Shown here in pieces: positions 18,722-27,527 of a stretch of DNA of 44,378 nucleotides. The notes beneath the pieces were generated by a model that was not told where the DNA came from, did not search any database, and saw only the letters and a list, made by a program, of their open reading frames with translations. Each line of letters opens with the position of its first letter. The stretch's first letter is position 1. Both the position numbers and the translations under genes were made by a program. The stretch is from Candidatus Peregrinibacteria bacterium (lineage in GTDB: Bacteria; Patescibacteriota; Gracilibacteria; UM-FILTER-43-11), in the NCBI GenBank assembly GCA_016932495.1, contig JAFGCR010000007.1:1-44378 (forward strand), given 5' to 3'.

Positions 18722-19267
18722 ATGAATTTTATGCAAAAAAATGAACCTAAAAGTATTATACCAATAGAACGGATTGAATGCTCCATTTATATCATCCGCG
18801 GCCAGAAAGTAATGCTGGACCGGGATTTGGCAATACTTTATGGGATTGATACTAGAGCATTAGTCCAGGCGGTTAAACGTAATCTGGAACGATTTCCCGC
18901 AGATTTCATGTTTCAATTAACCAGGAGTGAAATGGTAAACTTGATGTCACAAATTGTGATATCAAGCTGGGGTGGGCATCGAAAACCACCTTATGCTTTT
19001 ACCGAACAAGGAGTTGCTATGCTCTCGAGTGTTCTCAGGAGTCCTCAGGCAGTAAAGGTGAATATCGAGATTATGCGCGCTTTTATTAAACTGCGCCAAG
19101 TATTTGCATCCCACAAAGAGCTGGCAAAGGAATTAAAAGAGGTAAAAGAATTTGTATTAAAAAATTCAAATCAGACCAGCCGGGAATTCCGGCGCGTTTG
19201 GCAGGCAATTGAAAAATTAAGTGATAAGCCAAAAGGTCAACGGCAGATCGGCTTTGATCTCGACTAA
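18722..19267 (+). CDS. ORF6N-domain DNA-binding protein, copy 1
   Basis: IYIIRGQKVMLDRDLAILYGIDTRALVQAVKRNLERFPADFMFQLT ... AFTEQGVAMLSSVLRSPQAVKVNIEIMRAFI. Confidence 0.9.
   Translation: MNFMQKNEPKSIIPIERIECSIYIIRGQKVMLDRDLAILYGIDTRALVQAVKRNLERFPADFMFQLTRSEMVNLMSQIVISSWGGHRKPPYAFTEQGVAMLSSVLRSPQAVKVNIEIMRAFIKLRQVFASHKELAKELKEVKEFVLKNSNQTSREFRRVWQAIEKLSDKPKGQRQIGFDLD
18755..18763 (-). promoter_or_regulatory. Extended -10 promoter element for the B-A block
   Basis: Minus-strand TGGTATAAT about 50 nt upstream of B. Confidence 0.45.
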
Positions 19268-20910
19268 TAAACTTCTTTTAGATAACAGGCTTCACAATAT
19301 ACTTTCTCCGGGCGGTCAGGTGAATAAGTGGTTTGGATGGGGGTATCGCATTTTTGGCACTTGCCATCGTAGAGCTTTTTGGGATTTCGAAACATTTTTC
19401 TGAAATCATGGCGTTCTTCTGAATGCAGATGGGGAACGGAAATATGGTTATTCCGATAAAACTTAAGTTCTTGAGGTGTGATCTTAAACAGTCTTTTGGA
19501 GTGCTCACATTCGATCGCCCAGTTCACGATGTCATCCGGCACATCGGCGATGTTGTCGGGAAGTTCATCAGCCCGGACAATCTTGTCGGCTTCCGGCTTA
19601 TGTTCCGGCACGTCCATCCAGTTAAATCCCTGCCGGACCGCTTCTTCCTTTGTCATCGGATAATAATCATGCGCGGTGGTTTCCGGATAACTGAAACAGG
19701 ACATGTTTTTCGGTAAAAACTGGCCCCATTCACCGGTTTTCTTCATATGGTCGATGATTTTAGTTTTCAGGTTTTCATAATCTTCACGATTGTATTGCTT
19801 ATTTAAAATACAATTCCTTTTCCGGTTGATTCCCACACAGCCGAAACAGTCATGGCTGTTAACCGCAATATCGCAATAACGGATGCCCGAAGAATCCATG
19901 GTGAAATAACTAAACATCCCATCGGTTACATCAATGGTGGAAAGGGTGTTATAACAAAGCTGACTGCCATGACCGATCAGACTGCTGTTAAACAGGTCTT
20001 TGGCCTCGTAAGCCACGATGACATTCCGGATGTCTTCGCTATCGGATGTATCGTAACAATTGTGGCAGTTCTTGCTGTTTTTAATATAATCCCCGCTGCA
20101 GTTTTCGCAGTTCAGCATATGGGCGAATTTGACGATCCGGCTTTGGTGTAATGTGAGAAATTTCTGTAACAATGCCTGCTGAGTTTTGTAACTTCCATTC
20201 AGTAATTCTTCTTTCTTTTTCAGATACTCTTCCTTCGTAAGTTCCTGATTTTCAATGCAGTATGATTTATTGGAAAGGTTGGTGCATAAAATACATTCCG
20301 TACAACTGGAACAGTCGGAAATAAAGTAACAATTCTTGCAGTTTTTAGAGTCAAAAGCGAACTGGCATCCGTAACTGCCAATGGTATCACCCAGCATGTA
20401 ACATAATTCGTTCTTGTTACTAAAATCCAGATCCAGACAATTGCGGTTATGCATACACAATGTGCCGTACTGAACGTCTTCGTTGTAGTCCCCGCCAAAA
20501 ACGAGATAGCAGTTCTTGTTGTACACGCACATATTGCAGTAATCACTGTTCTCGCCATGCAGGTTTACCAGAGGCGGACGGGGCACTTTGAGCTGAAGTT
20601 CTTTTAATTGTTCAAAAAACGGGCGGCTGAAATCAAAATCCTGCCCGTATTCCAGCTCATCCCACTGATCTCCATACCAATAGTCGCTTTTATAGACTTT
20701 ATAGGGCTTATCGGGACTGTAAATGGAGACGATTTTTTCGCCGGTCGCGTCACACTCACGCGTATACAAAGACCGTTCATTGCGGAAGCAAAGCCGGTTT
20801 TTCTGGTCACATTCAAAACACATCCCCGTTGGCTCATGGCCGAACTTGTCGTACAGGCGACGTTCTTCGGGGGTGACGTCGAACGATGATTGGCATTGTT
20901 TACATTTCAT
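19264..20910 (-). CDS. Cys-rich dual zinc-ribbon/solenoid protein, paralog C
   Basis: CKQCQSSFDVTPEERRLYDKFGHEPTGMCFECDQKNR ... CQKCDTPIQTTYSPDRPEKVYCEACYLKEVY. Confidence 0.85.
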   Translation of the reverse strand: MKCKQCQSSFDVTPEERRLYDKFGHEPTGMCFECDQKNRLCFRNERSLYTRECDATGEKIVSIYSPDKPYKVYKSDYWYGDQWDELEYGQDFDFSRPFFEQLKELQLKVPRPPLVNLHGENSDYCNMCVYNKNCYLVFGGDYNEDVQYGTLCMHNRNCLDLDFSNKNELCYMLGDTIGSYGCQFAFDSKNCKNCYFISDCSSCTECILCTNLSNKSYCIENQELTKEEYLKKKEELLNGSYKTQQALLQKFLTLHQSRIVKFAHMLNCENCSGDYIKNSKNCHNCYDTSDSEDIRNVIVAYEAKDLFNSSLIGHGSQLCYNTLSTIDVTDGMFSYFTMDSSGIRYCDIAVNSHDCFGCVGINRKRNCILNKQYNREDYENLKTKIIDHMKKTGEWGQFLPKNMSCFSYPETTAHDYYPMTKEEAVRQGFNWMDVPEHKPEADKIVRADELPDNIADVPDDIVNWAIECEHSKRLFKITPQELKFYRNNHISVPHLHSEERHDFRKMFRNPKKLYDGKCQKCDTPIQTTYSPDRPEKVYCEACYLKEVY

Positions 20911-20913
20911 AAT

Positions 20914-21016
20914 TTCGTATTGACTGCGGATCGACTTCGAATGGACTTCGAATGGACTTCGTATTGACCAATGTCTATTCGATTTCTATTCGACGTCTAT
21001 TCGATGTCCATTCGTT
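20914..21016. repeat. Intergenic quasi-palindrome built of ~11-bp tandem units
   Basis: Left arm (TTCGAATGGAC)n, right arm complementary (CTATTCGANGT)n. Confidence 0.75.
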
Positions 21017-22661
21017 AATAGACTTCTTTTAAATAACACTTTTCACACAACACTTTCTCCGGCCTATCCGGCGCGTAGGTGGTCTGGATGGGAGCCTGGC
21101 AGTTAGCGCACTGACGGTCATAAAGCCTGTAAGGATTGCGGAAGTTGATCCGCCTGAAATAACGGCAATTCGGACACAAGTGGGGGATGGGTAAACTATT
21201 CCGCCTGTAAAAATTCAGTTCCTGAGTGATGACCCGATAATTTTTCCCACAGTCTTCGCAGGTCAATGTTTCATCCACAATAGCATCAGGGACTTCTTTG
21301 ATATGATCGGGGATCTCATAGATCTGCGGCTGATAAGCTTTTTTATCTTCATACCATTGCCACCCCTTCTCCAGCACTTGTTCTTTATCCATCGGGCTGA
21401 ATTCTGGCGCCGCACTTTCGTTGTAGGCAAAGAAACTGAGGTTAACCGGAAAAAACTGGCCCCATTCTCCCGTTTTCTTCATATGTTCGATGATCCTGGG
21501 GACCATTTTTTCGTATTCCTCTTTAGAATATTGTTTATTTAAAATGCAGTATTTTTTATGGCGCAGCCCAATGCACCCAAAAAGATATTCACTGTTATGG
21601 CACATTTCACAGTAGCGGAGGTCGCTGACATCGTAACAGACGGAACAGCCTATCAGGAATTTACCGCGGTTGCAGGCATGGCATTCATACTGCTGTTCGC
21701 AATCAAATCCGGATTCATAAACATCGTAACTATCTCTCAGATAACAGCAGTCGTAACTGTAGCGCGCATCCCATGAATCGAAACAACTGAAAGAATTATG
21801 GACGTTTTTGCAATTGTATAAATAATCCCCCGAACAATCCTCACAACTGATCAGTTCAGCAGGTTTGCGGACGGCTTTTTGAATCAGCTCCTGATAGCGG
21901 GTGATGTATTTTTGAAGATTGCTGTAAGAACCGGTGTCATACTGCTTTAAAAATTTCTGATAATCCTCTTTAGAATATTGTTTATTTTCAATACAATACT
22001 GTTTTTGTCTCAGATTCCAGCACATCAAGGAATTTTTGACGCCTTTGCAGTTATAAAGAAAATCAGAATCTGTACTGCCATCCGCCAGATAAATGAATTT
22101 GGAATGGTGTGTGCCAACCGAATAGCAGGACTCATAACACTGATCGCTTTTTTCCAGCTGGTAACAATCAGTCAAATCACGGCAATGGACGATATATTTG
22201 CTGTAATAAATATCTTCCGCAAAGCCGACATCGACACACAGATAACAGTTTTTAGCATGATCGGTATGAGTGGTGTAATCGCTGTTCTCATTCGCCTTGC
22301 CGTAAAGCGAGAGACGCGGCACAACAGCCTGTAATTCCCGGAATTGTTCAAAAAACGGACGGCTGAAATCAAAATCCTTTCCGTATTCCAAAGGATCCCA
22401 TCCGTCCCCCCACCAATAAGACGGTCCATACACCATTGTCTTAATCTCTGGCCGGTACATCGAAACCATTTCTTTTCCTGTTGCGTCACACTTCCGGTGA
22501 TAAAAATTCCGTTCGTTCCGAAAACAGGCGCGCCGTTGCTGTCTGCAATCCGGACAAAGCGTTGGTTCGGGCACGCCGATTTTCTGATAGTGCTTTCTAT
22601 CCTGGTCTGTGACGTCGAATGATGATTGGCATTGTTTGCAGTTTGGCATAGCTTTTTTCAC
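21015..22661 (-). CDS. Cys-rich dual zinc-ribbon/solenoid protein, paralog D
   Basis: MPNCKQCQSSFDVTDQDRKHYQKIGVPEPTLCPDCRQQRR ... CEDCGKNYRV..HLCPNCR..CANCQAP. Confidence 0.85.
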   Translation of the reverse strand: MKKAMPNCKQCQSSFDVTDQDRKHYQKIGVPEPTLCPDCRQQRRACFRNERNFYHRKCDATGKEMVSMYRPEIKTMVYGPSYWWGDGWDPLEYGKDFDFSRPFFEQFRELQAVVPRLSLYGKANENSDYTTHTDHAKNCYLCVDVGFAEDIYYSKYIVHCRDLTDCYQLEKSDQCYESCYSVGTHHSKFIYLADGSTDSDFLYNCKGVKNSLMCWNLRQKQYCIENKQYSKEDYQKFLKQYDTGSYSNLQKYITRYQELIQKAVRKPAELISCEDCSGDYLYNCKNVHNSFSCFDSWDARYSYDCCYLRDSYDVYESGFDCEQQYECHACNRGKFLIGCSVCYDVSDLRYCEMCHNSEYLFGCIGLRHKKYCILNKQYSKEEYEKMVPRIIEHMKKTGEWGQFFPVNLSFFAYNESAAPEFSPMDKEQVLEKGWQWYEDKKAYQPQIYEIPDHIKEVPDAIVDETLTCEDCGKNYRVITQELNFYRRNSLPIPHLCPNCRYFRRINFRNPYRLYDRQCANCQAPIQTTYAPDRPEKVLCEKCYLKEVY

Positions 22662-22665
22662 TTAT

Positions 22666-22697
22666 CTGAAAGTGCGGATAGCTATCCGCACTTTCAG
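22666..22697. repeat. Perfect 32-bp palindrome between paralogs D and E
   Basis: CTGAAAGTGCGGATAGCTATCCGCACTTTCAG. Confidence 0.95.
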
Positions 22698-24364
22698 TAA
22701 ACGGTTTCAAGATAACACTTTTCACACAACATTTTTTCCGGTCTATCCGGCGCGTAGGTGGTCTGGATAGGGGCTTGGCAGCTGGCACACTGGCGGGCGT
22801 AGAGCTTATTCGGATTTTGCAGTTTGAGCCGTTTATGATGACGGACATCCGGATGAAGATGTGGGATGGGAAGTGATTTTTTCCGGTAAAATTTAAGTTC
22901 CTGAGGCTGGATGCGGAACAACCGCCCCGTCTCCTCGCACTCAATGGCCCAATCCAGCACGTCGTCGGGGACGGATTCAATATCATCCGGCAGCTGGCTG
23001 GCTGGGATTTTTTTGGTAACATCAGGGGTTTTTTCTTCAATAGCTTTCCATTTAAAACCTTTTTTAAGGGCCTCTTCTTTTGTAAGCGGATAGTAATCAT
23101 TTGCAAGGCTTTCATTGTAGGTATGAAGCGACAGACTTACAGGCAGATTTTCTCCCCATTCGCCGGTTTTTTTCATATGGTCGATGATTTGCGGTACGAG
23201 TTTTTCGTACTCTTCCTTGCTGTATTGCTTATTTAGGATGCAGTGAGAGAATTTTTTAGAAATACTGTTACAGCCGAACATATACTGGCATTGCCACACG
23301 CAGTAACAGTACATCGTATCCTGCGAGTAAACGGGGCAGAAACAGAAAAGATCGCGCACATTCTGGTCTCCGCCAGTGCCGCATTCGTAACAAAGTTCGT
23401 TCTGTTTATCTAAAATGTCGACGTCCATCATGTCTTTCCCTTCGGCCAGGTCATACACGTAACGGCAATCCTCGCAATTAAAACAATCAAAACCGTGAAA
23501 GACATTTTTGCAATCATACAGACGATCACCCACGCAGTTTTCCGTATTCACCAAGGTGGCTGACCGTTTTGGAAGGGTTTTTATGAATGCCAGGAACTCT
23601 TTCATTAATTCAGACGGGGGCTGTTTTTTGAGTTCGGTGATTTTCTTTTCATATTCCTCTTTTGAGTATTGTTTATTTTTAATGCAATATTCTTTCTGGC
23701 GAAGATCTGAGCACATAAAACAATTTTTGCAGGAATCGCAATAAGCCATGTATTCCGATTCACTTACATTGTTACATTGGATTAAATAATTAGCGTTGTA
23801 ACAGTTTTTGGAATTCAGGGATTCATACACCAACTCGCAATGGTCGCAGATCAGGCAGTCCACGCAATCTTTGCAGTACTGCCCCTTGCGCATATAAAGA
23901 CAGTCTTCCATGCGGTAACTCCCCGGACTCATGTAGGTGTTCCGGCTTAACCCCTGAAGGCTGTTGTATTCACAGTTCTCGCAACGGTAGATCAGCGTGC
24001 CGGATTTCGGGACTTTCATGTTCAGTTCATGAAACTGTTCCGCGAACGGGCGGCTGAAATCAAAATCCTGCCCGTACTTAAGCGGATCCCAGTTATCCGA
24101 CCACCAGCAATCACTGCAGTACACAGGGAAGGGCGCTTCTGCCGGAAAAATGGAAATAAAACTTTTATTGCACAAGTCGCAATTTCTGCGGTACAGACTT
24201 CTTTCATTCCGAAGGGCCAGCCGCCGCTGGCGGCGGCAATCCGGACACAAAGTGGGTTCGGGGATATCAAACGTTTTTCCTCCTATAATCGGAGATAATT
24301 TCTTCAAAAATGCCCGATCCGCGTCGGTTATTTCGAACGATGATGTGCATTGTTTACATCTCAT
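22694..24364 (-). CDS. Cys-rich dual zinc-ribbon/solenoid protein, paralog E
   Basis: CKQCTSSFEITDADRAFLKKL..PEPTLCPDCRRQRR ... CASCQAPIQTTYAPDRPEKMLCEKCYLETVY. Confidence 0.85.
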   Translation of the reverse strand: MRCKQCTSSFEITDADRAFLKKLSPIIGGKTFDIPEPTLCPDCRRQRRLALRNERSLYRRNCDLCNKSFISIFPAEAPFPVYCSDCWWSDNWDPLKYGQDFDFSRPFAEQFHELNMKVPKSGTLIYRCENCEYNSLQGLSRNTYMSPGSYRMEDCLYMRKGQYCKDCVDCLICDHCELVYESLNSKNCYNANYLIQCNNVSESEYMAYCDSCKNCFMCSDLRQKEYCIKNKQYSKEEYEKKITELKKQPPSELMKEFLAFIKTLPKRSATLVNTENCVGDRLYDCKNVFHGFDCFNCEDCRYVYDLAEGKDMMDVDILDKQNELCYECGTGGDQNVRDLFCFCPVYSQDTMYCYCVWQCQYMFGCNSISKKFSHCILNKQYSKEEYEKLVPQIIDHMKKTGEWGENLPVSLSLHTYNESLANDYYPLTKEEALKKGFKWKAIEEKTPDVTKKIPASQLPDDIESVPDDVLDWAIECEETGRLFRIQPQELKFYRKKSLPIPHLHPDVRHHKRLKLQNPNKLYARQCASCQAPIQTTYAPDRPEKMLCEKCYLETVY

Positions 24365-24366
24365 GA

Positions 24367-25884
24367 TTAAGCATTACGAAATCGGATGCGTTCCTGGTAT
24401 CTCATCTCGTGATGAGTTCGGGGAAGGGGGGCATCTATTTTTTTGAGCAGGCGGATCTCCTGTTCAATGATCCTAAAGGGCTTATTGGATTTTTCGCATA
24501 AAAAGGCTGATTCCATTTTACCATCTTCTGCGCTATGGATGTCGTCCGGGAGCTGGGCAACCGATTCGGACGTTCCGCCTTCCGGCTTCTTTTCTTCCCC
24601 ATACCGCCAGCCAATACGTTCCACCTCTTCTTTTGTAAAATGGTCGTAATCCCGGAAAGCGCTGTCCTGATATGTGAAAGGGGCAACGTCAAACGGAAAC
24701 GGATTGCCGTAATAATCCCCCATCGATTCAATGATCCGGGCTTTGAGTTTATGATAGTCGGATTCTGAGTATTGTTTATTTAAAATGCAGAATTTTTTGT
24801 AACGGAGGGAGATACAGCCAAAACAATCATTACAGCCCTGCAGGAATTCCCCGTAACAGCTGTCTTTGGTCGTCCAGCAGCCGACTACATTGTGGCAGTT
24901 ATAGGATTCGGTCGTACTCACATTCCCGTAAATCAGCTGGGAGCCATCCACAATGGCGTGGCTGTCGATGACGTCTTTACAGCCGTTGGCGCCGACCCGG
25001 TAATACAGGCAGTCTTCCGCGTCTTCCACGTCGTAACATTCATGACAGTTTTTGCAGTTGATCAAAAAATTACCATCTGAATTTTCTGTGTTGATCAGGC
25101 GGGTGTAGTCTCCTTTTGAGAGGATATTGTCGACAAATTGTCGTTTAAGTTTTTCGAAGGTTTCATAAGAACCAAAACGGATCTCATCCATTCTTTTTTC
25201 ATATTCCTCTTTGCCCAGCTGTTCATTGTTAACACAGTATTTCTGATTACGGAGACCGGAACACATAAAACAATTCTGACAGCCCCGCAGGTCAAAGCAA
25301 AAGTTACAGTGACTGCAGTTATCCAGCAAAAATCCCATCCGGCAGTGATAGGCCTTCCGGCAATCCACGCACTCAAAACAGAGTTCACTGTCATGCAGGA
25401 AAGCGGAATCGATGCAGTCGCGGCAATTGAATATGCCATGGGTGTAGTAACAATCCTCACACCGGTCTGCCAGAATATGCATGTAACAATTCTTGTTCTT
25501 TTCCGCCGCGTTGCAATAATCGCAGTTTTCATTGTACGGCGCGAAAATATTCACGCGCGGCGCTTTTTTTGACAGCGCTTTGTATTGTTCAAAAAACGGT
25601 TTATCCGGATCGTAATCAAGTTCCGGCGGCGTCCATTTGTCTGATATCCAGTAATCATATTTGTAAACCGGAAAAGGGTGGTCTTCGCTGTAAACGCTGA
25701 TGATCCGCCCTCCTGAAAAATCGCATTTCCGCATATGCAGATTGCGTTCGTTCCGGAGCGCCAGGCGCATGGCCAGGCGGATTTTGGGGCCGTATTTGGG
25801 CTCATTAATGCCCATCTTCTTAAAAAGCGTCCGTTCCATGCCGGAAATTTCGAATTCTGTGTTGGTAAGCTGGCAGGTTGGCAT
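24367..25884 (-). CDS. Cys-rich solenoid protein, paralog F (degenerate N-terminal ribbon, truncated C-terminus)
   Basis: MPTCQLTNTEFEISGMERTLFKKMGINEPKYGPKIRLAMRLALRNERNLHMRKCDFSGG; ends RYQERIRFRNA. Confidence 0.82.
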   Translation of the reverse strand: MPTCQLTNTEFEISGMERTLFKKMGINEPKYGPKIRLAMRLALRNERNLHMRKCDFSGGRIISVYSEDHPFPVYKYDYWISDKWTPPELDYDPDKPFFEQYKALSKKAPRVNIFAPYNENCDYCNAAEKNKNCYMHILADRCEDCYYTHGIFNCRDCIDSAFLHDSELCFECVDCRKAYHCRMGFLLDNCSHCNFCFDLRGCQNCFMCSGLRNQKYCVNNEQLGKEEYEKRMDEIRFGSYETFEKLKRQFVDNILSKGDYTRLINTENSDGNFLINCKNCHECYDVEDAEDCLYYRVGANGCKDVIDSHAIVDGSQLIYGNVSTTESYNCHNVVGCWTTKDSCYGEFLQGCNDCFGCISLRYKKFCILNKQYSESDYHKLKARIIESMGDYYGNPFPFDVAPFTYQDSAFRDYDHFTKEEVERIGWRYGEEKKPEGGTSESVAQLPDDIHSAEDGKMESAFLCEKSNKPFRIIEQEIRLLKKIDAPLPRTHHEMRYQERIRFRNA

Positions 25885-27527
25885 CAGTAAACGGTTGTTA
25901 AGTAACATTTTTCACAATATACCTTTTCGGGGCAATCCGGCGCGTAAGTGGTGCGAATGGGTTTTTGGCAGTTGCCGCATTTGCGGTCATAAAGTTTACG
26001 AGGGTTCTGGTGGGCTACGCGGTCTAAATGACGCTGACGCGGATAACGTTTGGGAACAGGCAGCCCTTTCGTCCGATAGAATTTGAGTTCCTGGGGGATG
26101 ATTTTAAACGGTTTACCCGTCGCTTCGCAAATAATCGCCCAATTCAGAATGTCATCCGGCACTGCTTTGATGTCGTCAGGAAGTTTATCAGCAGAAATCG
26201 TTTTGATGTTTTTGGGAGACGGAACTTCATAATCTGACCAATTCCAGCCTTTTTTTAGCACCTCTTTTTTGTTCATGGGGAAAAATTCCATGGCCTTGGT
26301 CTCGTTATAACCAAAAGCGGACAATTCTACCGGGAAAAATTCGCCATATTCCTCTGTTTTCTTCATATGGTCGATGATTTTTGGGACAAGTTTTTTGTAA
26401 TCGGCTTCTGAATATTTTTTATTAAGGACGCAAAACTGTTCCCGTTTTAAACTCATGCACCCGAAACAATAATGACTGGCATGGCAGTTATCGCAGTAAG
26501 CAGTATTGTCGGACTGATAAACCAGATTGCAGAATTTGGCAAAAGACAGATCCACCCCCGCCTTGCAATCATATAACATCTCACCGCCCCCTATGCGCGT
26601 TACATCGAAACAGTCTTTCAGGGCATGGGAATCATACACATACCTGGCGTCTTCCACGTATTTGATGTTGTACGCATGGCGGGCATTTTTAGAATCAACA
26701 ATATAATTACCTGAACAGTTTTCCGCGTTCGTGAACCAGGATTCCCTTTTGGGGAGTCTGGCTTTTAACGCTTCGAATTTCTCTTTAAATTCCTGAAAAA
26801 ACTTACGGTCGGTTTTAAGTTTTTGGATAGTTTTCATACATTCCTCCTTAGAGGCTGGCTGATTGAGTATATGGTTTTTACGGTTTCGCATGGAAACACA
26901 ACCCACCACCCCTTTACAGCCACGGCAATCAAACGCGAAAAATGATTCAGTGACATTAGAACAAAGTTCCAGATAATTCGATAGCGTGCATTCCTGGCAG
27001 TCCACACACTCGTAACACATTTCCATCCGGCTGCAGAACAGCAGATCCATGCAATCGCGGGAATTAAAAGCCCAGTCGCTGTAATGGACGTCCTCGCTGT
27101 CCACCAAAGAACTGCCCATGTAACAATTGCGGTTCTTGGAACTGTGCACGGTGAATTCCGAATTTTCGCTTTGAGTATTAAAGATCGCAAGCCGCGGGAC
27201 TTTTGCGCGCATTTCCGCGTACTGTTCAAAAAACGGGCGGTTGAAATCAAAATCCTGACCATATTCAAGAGGATCCCATTTGTCCCTCCAGAAACAATCC
27301 GGACATAGAACTTTTAAGGGTTTATCGGGCGAATAGATGGAAACCACAGGCTTCTTGCAGAGATGACAGGCATTTCGGTAATAATTGGAATCATTCCTAA
27401 AAGCGATCCGACGCTGCTGGCGGCAGTCAGGACATAATGCCGGCGGCGGAACATTCATCTTCTCGTGGACCTTTTTATCCGCCTCCGTAAATTCAAAACC
27501 GGTATTGCAGTTTTTACAGTTGGCCAT
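25884..27527 (-). CDS. Cys-rich dual zinc-ribbon/solenoid protein, paralog G
   Basis: MANCKNCNTGFEFTEADKKVHEKMNVPPPALCPDCRQQRR ... CGNCQKPIRTTYAPDCPEKVYCEKCYLTTVY. Confidence 0.85.
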   Translation of the reverse strand: MANCKNCNTGFEFTEADKKVHEKMNVPPPALCPDCRQQRRIAFRNDSNYYRNACHLCKKPVVSIYSPDKPLKVLCPDCFWRDKWDPLEYGQDFDFNRPFFEQYAEMRAKVPRLAIFNTQSENSEFTVHSSKNRNCYMGSSLVDSEDVHYSDWAFNSRDCMDLLFCSRMEMCYECVDCQECTLSNYLELCSNVTESFFAFDCRGCKGVVGCVSMRNRKNHILNQPASKEECMKTIQKLKTDRKFFQEFKEKFEALKARLPKRESWFTNAENCSGNYIVDSKNARHAYNIKYVEDARYVYDSHALKDCFDVTRIGGGEMLYDCKAGVDLSFAKFCNLVYQSDNTAYCDNCHASHYCFGCMSLKREQFCVLNKKYSEADYKKLVPKIIDHMKKTEEYGEFFPVELSAFGYNETKAMEFFPMNKKEVLKKGWNWSDYEVPSPKNIKTISADKLPDDIKAVPDDILNWAIICEATGKPFKIIPQELKFYRTKGLPVPKRYPRQRHLDRVAHQNPRKLYDRKCGNCQKPIRTTYAPDCPEKVYCEKCYLTTVY

